A stretch of DNA of 64,000 nucleotides from Hirundichthys speculiger (lineage: Eukaryota > Chordata > Actinopteri > Beloniformes > Exocoetidae): contig JAGFBZ010000745.1 in NCBI GenBank assembly GCA_018398805.1, positions 583,001 through 647,000 of the forward strand, read 5' to 3'. The position numbers and the translations under genes were made by a program. Under the pieces are notes generated by a model, which had not been told where the DNA came from, did not search any database, and was given only the letters and a program-made list of their open reading frames with translations. Shown here in pieces: positions 24,401 to 35,024 of the stretch. Position 1 is the first letter of the stretch. Each line of letters opens with the position of its first letter.

Positions 24401-26697
24401 ATTCTCGACATTTCGACTTTATTCTCAACATTTTGACTTTATTCTTATTTCTCGACATTTCGACTTTCTTTATTCTCGACATTTCGACTTATTCTCGAAC
24501 ATTTTGTCGTCTTTATTCTCGACATTTTGACTTTATTCTCGACATTTCGTCTTTATTCTCGACATTTCGTCTTTATTTATTCTCGACATTTCGTCTTTAT
24601 TCTCGACATTTCGACTTTATTCTCGACATTTCGACTTTTGACATTTCTTTATTCTCGACATTTCGACTTTATTCTCGACATTTCGACTTTATTCTCGACA
24701 TTTCGACTTTATTCTCGACATTTCGACTTTATTCTCGACATTTTGACTTTATTCTCAATTCTCGACATTTTGACTTTATTTCTCGACTTTTTGACTTTAT
24801 TCTCGACATTTCGACTTTATTCTCGACATTTCGACTCGACTTTATTCTCGACATTTCGTCTTTATTCTCAACATTTCGACTTTATTCTCGACATTTCGTC
24901 TTTATTCTCGACATTTTGACTTTATTCTCGACATTTCGACTTTATTCTCAACATTTCGACTTTATTCTCGACATTTCGTCTTTATTCTCGACATTTCGAC
25001 TTTATTCTCGACATTTCGTCTTTATTCTCAACATTTTGACTTTGTTCTTGATGTTTCGTCTTTATTCTTGACATTTCGTCTTTATTCTCGACATTTCGTC
25101 TTTATTCTCAACATTTCGACTTTATTCTCGACATTTTGTCTTTATTCTCAACATTTGGACTTTATTCTCGACATTTCGTCTTTATTCTCAACATTTTGAC
25201 TTTATTCTCGACATTTCGTCTTTATTCTCGACATTTTCTTTTCTTCTCGACATTTCGACATTTCGACTTTATTCTCGACATTTCGACTTTATTCTCGACA
25301 TTTCGACTTTATTCTTTATTTCTCGACATTTCGACTTTATTCTCGACATTTCGACTTTATTCTTTCGACATTTCGTCTTTATTCTCGCATTTCGACTTTA
25401 TTCTCGACATTTGTCTTTATTTCTCGACATTTCGACTTATTCTCGACATTTCGTCTTTATTCTCGACATTTCGACTTTATTCTCGACATTTCGTCTTTAT
25501 TCTCAACATTTTGACTTTATTCTCGACATTTCGACTTTATTCTCGACATTTCGACTTTATTTATTCTTTCGACATTTCGTCTTTATTCTCGACATTTCGA
25601 CTTTATTCTCGACATTTCGACTTTTATTCTCGACATTTCTTGACTTTTATTCTCGACATTTCGTCTTTATTCTCGACATTTCGACTTTATTCTCGACATT
25701 TCGACTTTCGATTTCTCGACATTTCGTCTTTATTCTCGACATTTTTCTTGACATTTATTTATTCTCGACATTTCGTCTTTATTCTCGACATTTCGACTTT
25801 ATTCTCGACATTTCGTTTTTATTCTCGACATTTCGACTTTATTCTCGACATTTCGTCTTTATTCTCGACATTTCGACATTTTCTTTCTTACATTTCTCTT
25901 TATTCTCGACATTCGACTTTATTCTCGACATTTCTCTTTATTCTCAACATTTTGACTTTATTCTCGACATTTCTTTCTTTATTCTCGACATTTCGTCTTT
26001 ATTCTCGACATTTCGACTTTCTTTATTCTCGACATTTCGACTTTATTCTCGACATTTCGACATTTCGATTCTCGACATTTCGTCTTTATTCTCGACATTT
26101 CGATTCTTTATTTTTCTCGACATTTTGTCTTTATTTCGTCACATTTCGACTTTATTCTCGACCATTTTCGTTTTTATTCTCAACATTTTGACTTTATTCT
26201 CGACTTTTCGACTTTATTCTCGACATTTCGTCGACTTTATTCTCGACATTTCGACTTTATTCTCGACATTTTCGTCTTTATTCTCGACATTTTGACTTTA
26301 TTCTCGACATTTCGTCTTTTTATTCTCGACATTTCGACTTTATTCTCGACATTTCGTCGTCTTTATTCTCAACATTTTGACTTTATTCTCGAACATTTCG
26401 ACTTATTCTCGACATTTCGTCTTTATTCTCGACATTCGACTTTATTTTTCTCGACATTTCGTCTTTATTCTCGACATTTCGACTTTGTTCTCGACGTTTT
26501 TCTTTATTCTTGACATTTCGTCTTTATTCTCGACATTTCGTCTTTATTCTCAACATTTCGACTTCATTTCGACATTTTTATCTTTATTCTCAACATTTGA
26601 CTTATTTCTCGACGTTTCGTCTTTATTCTCGACATTTCGACTTTATTCTCGACGTTTCGTCTTTATTCTCGACATTTCGACTTTCTTCTCATAAGTG
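12472..26697 (+). repeat. 14.2-kb minisatellite, 20-bp unit CTTTATTCTCGACATTTCGA
   Basis: Roughly 700 tandem copies of a 20-bp unit. The main variants are TTCGAC, TTCGTC and TTTGAC at one site and CTCGACA, CTCAACA or CCCGACA at the other. In many blocks GAC and GTC units alternate, giving a 40-bp dimer (for example 22200-22330). In the first 3.3 kb, longer units are punctuated by GAAACTGCATTT, seen near 12475, 12580, 12773, 13037, 13340, 13756, 13958, 14239, 14529 and 15727. Later parts are broken by many small indels. Every unit carries TTTATT, so the minus strand holds an AATAAA per unit. Because 20 is not a multiple of 3 and the unit has no plus-strand stop, long meaningless frames appear (up to 616 codons at 17799-19649). 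Confidence 0.97.
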
Positions 26698-26869
26698 AGG
26701 AATGAAAAAAAATCCCTGCCCACAGTTTTTTTTCCTGATACTCCGCCGTAGTTTTGTTCCTTTTCCTCCTACGTGTAACAGCATTAGTGTTGAAAACTGA
26801 CATTTTTTGCAGCGTTTTCCTCCTTCTCCCTCCCTCTACCCCCACACCCACCCCGTGTCTTTTAATTCC

Positions 26870-27372
26870 CGTCGCCATTGGTGGAGCCTTCCTGTCAGTC
26901 AAAGCCGCGTGGGCGGGACTCAAACAATCCACTCGTGCTCCCTGAGCTGTGGACGGAGCGCCACAACAGCCAGGAGGAGCAGACAGTTGAGCGGAGACGC
27001 CACCGTTCATCCTGTTCATCCAGAGGACGTCTGGGTTCAGTCCCTGAGCTTTTAATTCCCCTCCAGAGTTTCTAAAAACTGAGTGCGCGAGCCCGCTGGT
27101 GCGTTCCCGACAGCATCCCGATTACTGCTTTTTTGAGGAGATTTTATTCTTTTTCCTTTTCAAAAGCAAATCAGCGTGCGGGTCGCAAAGTCGGCTGCGT
27201 GAACCCCGTTTTCCCGGAGACGCACAACAGCACTCTGCCAGGGTCCGCCTGGATCGTCCGACAAAGCCGTCCGGTCCGGTTCGAGGTCCAGCAGGGAGGC
27301 GGACAGGAGAGATTAGCGCGAAAGAGACGGACAGAGAAGGAGGACAGAGAAGAGGACAAGAAGGAGGACAGG
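26870..27372 (+). promoter_or_regulatory. Putative promoter / 5' UTR of the exon at 27373
   Basis: GC content and CpG density rise just after the transposon. There is an inverted CCAAT box (ATTGG, 26877-26881) and a GC box (GGGCGG, 26911-26916). No clear TATA box is positioned. The last 80 bases before the ATG are a purine-rich GAGGACAGAGAAG-like leader. CpG-rich sequence continues to about 27900, as expected of a vertebrate CpG-island promoter. The transcription start is not determined. Confidence 0.4.
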
Positions 27373-27433
27373 ATGAACCTGAAGACTCATCTGGTTTTCA
27401 CCCTCTACACCGTCTACGGGATCCTTCTGAAAG
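27373..27433 (+). CDS. Probable first coding exon (signal peptide) of an unidentified gene, 5' part only
   Basis: The ATG at 27373 has A at -3. It opens MNLKTHLVFTLYTVYGILLK: a charged N-terminus (Lys4) followed by about 13 hydrophobic residues, as in a signal peptide. The frame then meets AAAG|GTGAGC, a strong donor, with the exon ending at 27433 in phase 1. A signal-peptide exon closed by a phase-1 intron is a common layout for secreted and receptor proteins, and the CpG-rich setting fits a first exon. I do not recognise the protein and found no second exon up to 64000, so the intron would exceed 36.5 kb, which is long but known for neural adhesion and receptor genes. The open frame continues past the donor without homology that I can see. 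A chance ORF is possible. Confidence 0.45.
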
Positions 27434-29619
27434 GTGAGCCCGAGACGGATGTGCGCGTGTGTGTGTTGTGCCCCGCGCGTGATGCGCGTGTGTGTTTAGG
27501 TGCGCACGCTCCAGGCCAACTGCAGGGCACGACTGAAGGGTGCGGAGCGCGCGGTCACACGCGGGGTCCTGGCAGAGACACGCACACACACCCTGTCCGT
27601 GACGCGCGCGCGTGGCCTTTCATTGAAATGCACGATTGTCCGTGCTCGTCATCCGTGCGTGATGCGCGGAGTCCGGAGGGGGCATCCGGAGCGTTTTTGG
27701 ATCAGCGTTCAGGATGGCGGCGCGTCACTCACGTGCGGGACCGGACCTGGGCGCATCACAGCGAGCAGCGCGCGTGCTCCATCTGATCAGGTCCTGTGCG
27801 CAAAGTGCAAAGAAAAACAGACACACCTCAGAGTGAAGCAGCGGCCCCGCGCCGCCGCTCCTGGATGAACTCCGCGCCGTTTTACGCACCGAACCGGGTG
27901 GATTTAGTGAATTTAGTGTTCGGATCTGTCGCTTTTTTTTCTCCCAGATTGTCTCGCATTCCTCGGTTCTTATGCTTCCAGTTCAGCCGTGTGTGGTTTC
28001 CATGAGCTGATGTCGTGGCTTGTAGGCGGTTGTTGCGCGCGGTCAGCTCAGGCGAACTGTAACCTCAGAGGACTTCAAGGAGACCGCTCTGCGCTCATTT
28101 CTCTAATAAAAAAGTTTGTTTTCAGGCGCAACAGACATTATTAACCTCCACCCCTAATTAACGAGTAATTTCTATGCTTACTCTTGAGTTTGAAGATGGA
28201 GAGAAGACATTTTGATTCCATTACTTTTTCTTTTTCTTCATTTTGTTTTTCCTCCATCAACAGCGCTTTGGAGGACACGTGATCTGAGGGGCGGTGCTGG
28301 TGGGCAGGTGTGCAGCACATACCTTTAATGTGTGCCATGCGTTAAACAGGGGCAGATCTAGAACAGGGATGAGTGAAATAAGTGGAAAGAGAAGCACACA
28401 CGTTTAAAACCAGCTGCTCGTGAACACGCGTGTGGATTTCTGCACAGTAGAATCAGATTTTAAAACTATCCCACTTTTGAGTGTGTGGGAGGATGAAGAG
28501 CTTCTGGAGTCATGCAGAAGCTTATCAGGAGACGCCGCCGGTGTGAGAGCAGTGGCCTGCTGACCTGCCCCCCCCCCTCCCCCCCCCCAGATAACATTAA
28601 GATGTTCAGCATTTAAGGCCCTCGATAACACCTTTATTAACATGAAAGACAGAATTAGCACCACCTCGACTCTAACTGCTGTTTTCCACGCAGGCAGAGA
28701 GGAAACTCCAGATCATTTGTGGTTGATTCCCTTGATCGGTTGTTGTTGTCTCTTTGAAGTGCATGTGTGTTTGAGTGTGTGTGTGTGTGTGTGTGTGTGT
28801 GCAATAACCAGACATGATTAAGGCCATTCTTGACTTAATGAATTGCCGTGTAATGAGGTATCTCAGAGTGTATCTGACGGCTTCCACGGCAGCATTTATT
28901 GATGTTAGAGCTCTTCTTTCCCTCTTTATTCTCTTAAGGGCGGCGTGCTCGTCGTTGAGTGTGTGTTTGCGTTCATTCCTGCAAATGTGGGCTCTTGTTT
29001 GCGTAGCTTGTGTTTGTTCAGGCCGAAACAAAAGCCCAAGCGCGCAGGTAGCACCGCTCGTTCCCTCTCCTCACCCTGAAGAGGATAATACCAGGCTGCC
29101 TGATTTGAGCAGTCATCTCTTGGCACCAGACCCGTCATTGCGCCGGTTCCACGCAGCGGGCGGGTCGGCCTCCTCCGAATGAGGTCTGTGGAGGGAGGGG
29201 CGCGCCCGTCCTCGCGGGCTGTAAATGACAGCTGTTTTCAGCCCCGTCTGGCCCCGGGCCAGCTGGCATCTGGAGATCCGCAGAAACCTCCCGTCACGGT
29301 CTTAGACCTGCGCCGCAGATACGGCGAACGTTAGGTGTTGTGATGGAGGTTGTTGTTTACCAACAGCCCGGGTTGTTAACATATTAGCCGTGTGTCTCGT
29401 GTGCCGGCGCCGTAGCCAGAGAAACAGTCTGTTATGCAAATGGGCCTCTTACGTAAGAGCTCGGGGCTGAGCAGCAGGAGAGGGGAAGCAGAGAGGCTTC
29501 AGAGGAAGATGGAGATGTTCTAGAACAGAGGAGATGATGTGAGAGTAATGTGGGAGCACAGGTGTGGAGGAGGGACGCCCCCCCACCACCACCACCACCA
29601 AACAGATAATGTGTGTGTG
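27434..29619 (+). other. Putative start of intron 1: CpG-rich then unique sequence
   Basis: 27434-27900 is rich in GCGCGTG-type CpG. A (GT)n microsatellite lies at 28775-28801 and a C-run near 28567-28590. The unique stretch 28600-29480 contains homeodomain-type TAATGA/ATTAAG sites and an octamer ATGCAAAT near 29434. It could hold conserved regulatory sequence, but nothing proves this without alignment. Confidence 0.35.
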
Positions 29620-29821
29620 TAGAGCTGGGCGGTATACCGGTTCATATACCGGTGTTTATTTTTCCTATGATATGAATGTTTCATATACCGTAATACCGAT
29701 GAGTATGTACTGTAGCGTACACAACGTTGGGAACAGCGGAACGTAAGTGCCGCAGAACATTGTTTGACAGTGGACTGTTTTGCAGTTGCACTGGAGGCAC
29801 AACATGCTACTAGTTCGGGAC

Positions 29822-31089
29822 CAGCGTTGCCAGCAGTGCTGGGCAATATGACGATATATATCTTGGGGACGATACATATCTTGGGGACGGGGACGATAGA
29901 AAAGTGTGTATCGTGCCATTTCTCTTCTATCGTTTCTATCGTTTCTAACCTAATTTTATCAATTATTACAGCAAATATGTAATTAAATTACCTGCAACGA
30001 TAAATTTGATAGAAACATATCTACTTCTACAAAGTAGCCTTTTATGTTTGCACTTTTATTCATGGTTAATGCCTTAAACAGAGTTCTCTTCAACCCTGAT
30101 GTTTACTTTAGACACTTTATATTGGTTTGCAAACTTTGCACTACAAGGTTACAGATTTCAGAAAGTTGAAAAATAATTTGTGTTTATTTTTTATAGCTGA
30201 ACTTCAGTGCAAAAATGTGTTTTCCTCTCAGAAACTGTTGTGCACTTTAAAAAAATGTGAAAGCTACTGTACCTCTGTACCTACCTGTTTTTGCTGCACT
30301 AAAATGTATGTTTGTGACAGTTCAGCTAAATGTCCTTTCAAAATAAAGTTGAAAAGTAAGCAATGAAATTTTTGTCAAACTTTTCAGAGAATAACTGAAA
30401 ACATACTTTATTATGGTATATCGTGATATATATCATTATCGTGATATAAAATAGTCCATATCGTGATATATGATTTTTTCCATATCGCCCAGCACTAGTT
30501 GCCAGGTGTACCATAATTATCTTATCTGTACAACAATTTGGCCCTCTGTACGATGTACGATCAATAATCCAAAAAAAAGGCCAAATGTACGATGATTTGA
30601 CTTTTTCAAATTATTGCCTGCCGGAACTGTTTGCCGGAGAGTGTGTTTTTTTTTTTTTTTTGTGAACCTTGAAGGCATCTGTTCCCATGTGACATGTTTC
30701 CAGCCAAACGTGCTTTGCTGAGCGGGAGATACGAGTGTTTGTCTCAGAACAACTAGCATGATCGGCTGAATGCTCAGCTGCGCCCACCCCACGAGACGCT
30801 CACAGTCAGGACCAGATCAGGAAGTCCAGCGAGCGAGATTTAAACTGTTTAAGCAGAAGAGAAAAAGCAAGGGAAAAAGGCTGATGTGGTCCCCTTAACC
30901 TATTCCGTACTTATGCCACGAAGCTGTGAGCTGTGGGACGCTATTTATCGCTCGAGTGATTATACTTGACTACAGCGCATCATTGGGCTTGTTATTTTGG
31001 TTATGACAGATGTACGATAATTTCCCTCAAAATACGATAATTTTGAGTCTCTGGTACGACAATCCTATATTTCCCACCTGGCAACGCTG
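29822..31089. mobile_element. hAT-type element (CAGCGTTGCCAG ends) with TSD TTCGGGAC
   Basis: The inverted ends are CAGCGTTGCCAG and CTGGCAACGCTG. A perfect 8-bp duplication, TTCGGGAC, flanks them at 29814-29821 and 31090-31097. The related element at 41648-42525 lacks this insertion. It contains a T-run at 30645-30661, and a further hAT element interrupts its own left terminal repeat. Confidence 0.92.
29834..30497. mobile_element. 664-bp hAT element with TSD GTTGCCAG, innermost in the nest
   Basis: The ends are CAGTGCTGGGCAATATGACG and CATATCGCCCAGCACTA. GTTGCCAG (29826-29833 and 30498-30505) is a perfect 8-bp duplication, and the duplicated bases are part of the terminal repeat of the host element. 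Subterminal GATATAT motifs occur on both sides. Confidence 0.93.
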
Positions 31090-31470
31090 TTCGGGACAGA
31101 GAAAGTCCCGAAGTGGAAGCTCCAGAACGGCAACATGAGACTGAGGAACTTCGTCCTAAACGAGGAGCCGTGTCTGTCGTGTGGAAGTTCTTTGGATTTA
31201 AAAAAGACGACGTCCAACAAACTACAATAATCTGAAAATGTAGCCGAGCTAAAGTTGTAGCCGCAGGAGGCTACACCAGGCTGGTGTTACAATATTCACT
31301 CCTCGTGACAGTAAAATAGGTCATTCTAAGACTATTTACTGCAGCAATTCCTCTAAATGAGTAGAAAATGTGGTTAACACTCAGTTGTGCCTTCAAAAAA
31401 AAAAATACCGTGATATACTGTGAAACCGATATAATTTTGAAAAATACGGTGATATAAATGATTGGTCATA

Positions 31471-32218
31471 TGTGTGTGTGAGATGAGCTCTGGTCGTCCT
31501 GTCTGCTGTGTGGAAGCTTGTTTATCGCCGCTGCTCCGTCTGTTTCTTGTCGCTCTGCCCGTCTGGCAGCCGTCGCGCTCTGAACTCTGATCTCGCTCGC
31601 CTAAATGCGAACTCCCGCTGAGGGATGTGTTTATCCCTGCAGTGAGACTGAGCTGCTGAAGTCCGACCCTCCATCTCTCTGTGCTTCCGTCCATTCCTCC
31701 CTCGCTTCATCCTCCCATCCTGGTGTGGAGCTTTGTACCGCTGCAGCGTGGGAAAGCTTCTGATAATAAGCAGCCTTCTGTCCGTGTGTGTGTTTGACAA
31801 ACCTCAGATTACACGAGAGAAACAAGATGTTCCTTATTTCTAGCTTACTTGCACTTGTGTGCTTCTGTGCATTTTTACGCGGTACATGCGAGGCGCTTTG
31901 TACCTCGCATCCATACCATGAAACGTCGGCGCCGGTGATCCTCAGCGGAGCGGCGCTGCCTCCATGTGCATCACACGGACCTTCAGAAGCGCCATCGTGG
32001 GTTCATCGCTGCTCTGCTGAGGGATTTCCCTCCATCAAAGCCAGTCTTTTGTCGGCCTCGGTGTTGAAAAAGTTAAAACAGGAAGGAGGAAGAGGCTGGA
32101 GGGGAATGTGGTGGGATTCAAGCTCTTCGTAGGAGAGTAGAGCAGAAATGTGCTCCTCCAGAACTGTTCCTGCTCCAGCTGTTTCTGCATCGGCACATCT
32201 GTGCATTTGCTTTGGAAT
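31471..32218. other. No gene recognised
   Basis: Open frames occur on both strands (for example 31788-32132 plus, with a leucine-rich start). They have no domain, splice context or homology that I can recognise. Confidence 0.35.
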
Positions 32219-33699
32219 TAGGGATGCACGATAACTGTTTTTTAAAACCGATACCGATAACCAATAACTTTCAGCTCCTAAAGGCCGATACCGATAACTG
32301 ATAACACACAGATACCTAAGATCATTACATCAATACTATGAACAAAATCAAAAATAGTTTGGACTCTTTAATTGAACAGATATAGTCATGGAAAAAATTA
32401 TTAGACCACCCTTGTTTTCTTCAGTTTCTTGTTCATTTTAATGCCTGGTACAACTAAAGGTACATTTGTTTGGACAAACATAACGATAACCACAAAGATT
32501 GCTCATAAGAGTTTTATTTAAGAGCTGATATCTTACCATTTTCCATGGTTTTCTTGATTATAACCTAAATCACTTAAGTTTTTACATCAATAGCTATGGT
32601 GTTGTACTGCCAAAAACACTGCTTTTATGCATTCAGTGTTTTCTTTTCTGTCTGTTTTAGTCACATGATGACGTTTAGTGGTACCAGGTATTACAATGAA
32701 CAAGAAAGTGAAGAAAAAATGGTGGTCTAATAATGTTTTTCCATGACTGTATTTATTTTTTCCATTGAAAAAATATAGGAAGCCTCTCAAACATTTTCGT
32801 AAAGCTATCAAACAAACCTATTTGATATCTCACATTAACTTAAATAAGGTTCATTACTGACTGATATAAAAAATAAAGGCTCCTTGAACTGATGGAAATA
32901 CATGCATCAGAATTACTAACTGAAAAAGATTAACATTTAAAGGATTTTGGCTTGTGGTTCCATTTAAATTCATATCTTTAATTAAAGTAAATGAGGTTCA
33001 GTGATTTTTAATTTTTTTATCTCATGGAAGCTTTAGATGAGAGAGATGAGGGAGAGGAGAGACTGTTGCTGGCTTGCGTATGTTAGCATTAGTTCGCGTT
33101 AGCGTGATTTCAAAGCTCCATGGAAGTGATTGTTATGTTGTAGGTGGCTGATCAGGTTTTACGTATTAAAGCTTGTGCTTCCCTCCTCGTAGAATTCACT
33201 CTGAGGATTCGTCACAAATAACCACCAAACTATCTTCTTCTGAAACTTTAACGAAGTTCCACGCCGCCATGTTTGTTGTGATCAGCGCTGTGCTGCAGGC
33301 TGCATTCAAGGTGTAATGTAAATTCCTCCGTTCCCTCGTTTGCTAGTCGTTCTTTCAGCCTTTTCTATTTTTTTTCCCTTTTTTATGTGTAACATGAGGG
33401 GAAATACTGCGAATATCGATTCAAGTCAGCAACTACTAAAATTATGACCGAGTTAACGAGTTGTTTTCTGGCATGAGGGGGTATTCTTGATTTTCCTGAT
33501 TGGGTAATCGTTTTTCTGATTATGCCGACACCACTTGAACATAACATTCACTGCTGGTCATTTATGACTCAGAGGGAGCGAGGCACTGCTGTGTTGACAA
33601 AAATATATATGTTATCGGGACTATTTGTCATGATATCGGATGTATCGGAATGACATCATAATTTCCTGTTATCGGCCTGATAGTTATCGTGCACCCCTA
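32219..33699 (-). mobile_element. hAT element (TGCACGATAAC family), copy 1, with TSD TTTGGAAT
   Basis: It starts TAGGGATGCACGATAACTG and ends TAGTTATCGTGCACCCCTA. A perfect 8-bp duplication, TTTGGAAT, flanks it (32211-32218 and 33700-33707). On the minus strand a 24-codon frame (33270 down to 33196) beginning MAAWNFVKV is shared with the copy at 53422. It may be the remains of a transposase start. A 367-bp Tc1/mariner-like element is inserted at 32383. Confidence 0.93.
32383..32749. mobile_element. Tc1/mariner-type MITE with TA duplication
   Basis: The inverted ends read TAGTCATGGAAAAAATTATT and (right end, reverse complement) CAGTCATGGAAAAACATTAT, both followed by AGACCACC. They are flanked by TA (32381-32382 and 32750-32751). 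The homologous hAT copy at about 60078 has the empty site, where GGATA runs straight into TTTATTTTTTCC. Confidence 0.92.
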
Positions 33700-35024
33700 T
33701 TTGGAATCGCAAGTTGCATGCGGACGACGTCGTGTCATATTTAGATAATGAGCTAAAAATAAGGCGGGGGGGGAGGGGGGGTGTCATCTCGCTTCATGCA
33801 CATGCTGCTTCAGATGGATGTGACTCAGAGTAACGCCCGTAATGCCTGTAACGCCTGTAACGCCTGTAACGCGTTTTAATGCAACTGTCCTCTTGTGAAC
33901 AGAGCCAGCGGCTCTCCTACCCAACCAGCATGTGGAAATGCCCTGAAAAATAGGATGCGCCTACGCTGCAGCACAGACGTGGAGCCACAACCTCCTCAGC
34001 AGCGTTTGATACTGTCATCATTTTAGAAAGATGACACACTCTTTTAACTGTAAGGTTTTACCTGTTAGGACATAATATGAGAATTATGATAATAAAGATC
34101 TGGTACTGACCAGATAACTGCAGCCTGAGATGAGCAACGACGCCTGACTTGTTTATTTTTACTGAACTAAAATGCATTTTGTTATTTTTTTTTAAACAGT
34201 TGCCAAATCTGAACTCACTGTTTAAATGTCTGAATGTGAACAGAGCTTCACTGACTCACCTGGCCTGTCTGAGCACACTGACACTACAATAACCCTAAAC
34301 GACAGAAGTGGCACCACAGTTTATGTTTAATTACCGTTTTATTACAGTTTAATTACCGCACGTTTCAAAATGCACAAACGACAGAAAATCAAGACTCAAG
34401 AACCACGACATCAGCTGACAGCGAGTTTCCACCACCACCACCCCACTAGCTCAGCTAACATACAAGCTAATGGGGAATTTTCTTCACGTCGCCGTTTCTG
34501 TGCCAAGAATAGAAAGTCACGCCCCTTTATCAAAGCGAAATGTTTCTGAGCTCGGTCTCTGGCGCAGAGGTTGATGGGGGATTACCAGTTCAGTCAGTGA
34601 AGCTGGTGAAAGCAAAGCTTCTGTGAGTCAGACATCAAATAGACAGATGAGATCTTCACCTGCGCACGGCGAACGTGTGAATTATTCATTCTTGATTTGA
34701 GTAAAAGATGAAATGATGAAGGTGTTTTTTTGTCTTTTTTTTAAAGATGTCTTGAAAGATTAACCTAGGGAGCTTTGAAGGTTAAAACCTCGACGAATCC
34801 ACCGTTGTTCTGTTGCAACGCTGTCCTCCTTTTTAGGAAACAGTGTTGGTTGCCAACATGATTTGTTGAAATTGAAGTCAACAGCTTTGTCTTCCCACCA
34901 GTGAAACGTTTTCCCGCCTCAGTGGCTTCAGCTTAACTGTTAGAAACACGCTCTTCTCATTAAGTTTGGAAACGTTCATAACGAGGCTCTGAAAAGCAAA
35001 CAAGTGATCTATTCAACAAAAGAT
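33700..35024. other. No gene recognised; short 9-bp repeat at 33831-33873
   Basis: Contains a G-run (33762-33781) and about five copies of TAACGCCTG (33831-33873). The rest is unremarkable. Confidence 0.5.

Larger units (their letters stand above)
12154..26750. mobile_element. 14.6-kb TIR element inflated by an internal minisatellite
   Basis: The outermost 12 bases, TACGACGGAGTA (12154) and TACTCCGCCGTA (ending 26750), are inverted repeats with one mismatch. Both are flanked by GTTTTG (12148-12153 and 26751-26756), a likely 6-bp target duplication. Further in, a second matching block (12206-12235 against about 26671-26700, CACTTAYGAGAAGAAAGTCG) shows that both ends run into the same 20-bp repeat in opposite orientation. 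This was therefore a foldback MITE whose right arm grew to about 14.2 kb while the left arm stayed near 85 bp. The superfamily is not determined. Confidence 0.8.
29620..31470 (+). mobile_element. hAT element (GGTATACCGG family), copy 1, outer shell of nest
   Basis: It starts TAGAGCTGGGCGGTATACCG at 29620 and ends near 31470 in a degenerate terminus (ATATAAATGATTGGTCATA). Its body matches the intact copy at 41648-42525, including the eroded transposase start (about 31095-31235). Flanking GT-rich sequence hides the target duplication. It is interrupted by the 29822-31089 element. Confidence 0.8.

Noticed and set aside
12365..26694. Many long plus-strand open frames (up to 616 codons) rich in Phe/Ser/Arg/Leu/Tyr
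   Set aside because: They follow from a 20-bp unit with no stop codon in plus-strand frames. They shift frame with each indel and have no start context or domain.
31788..32132. 114-codon frame with a signal-peptide-like leucine/phenylalanine stretch
   Set aside because: No domain, no splice signals of note, and an equally open opposite strand; most likely chance.
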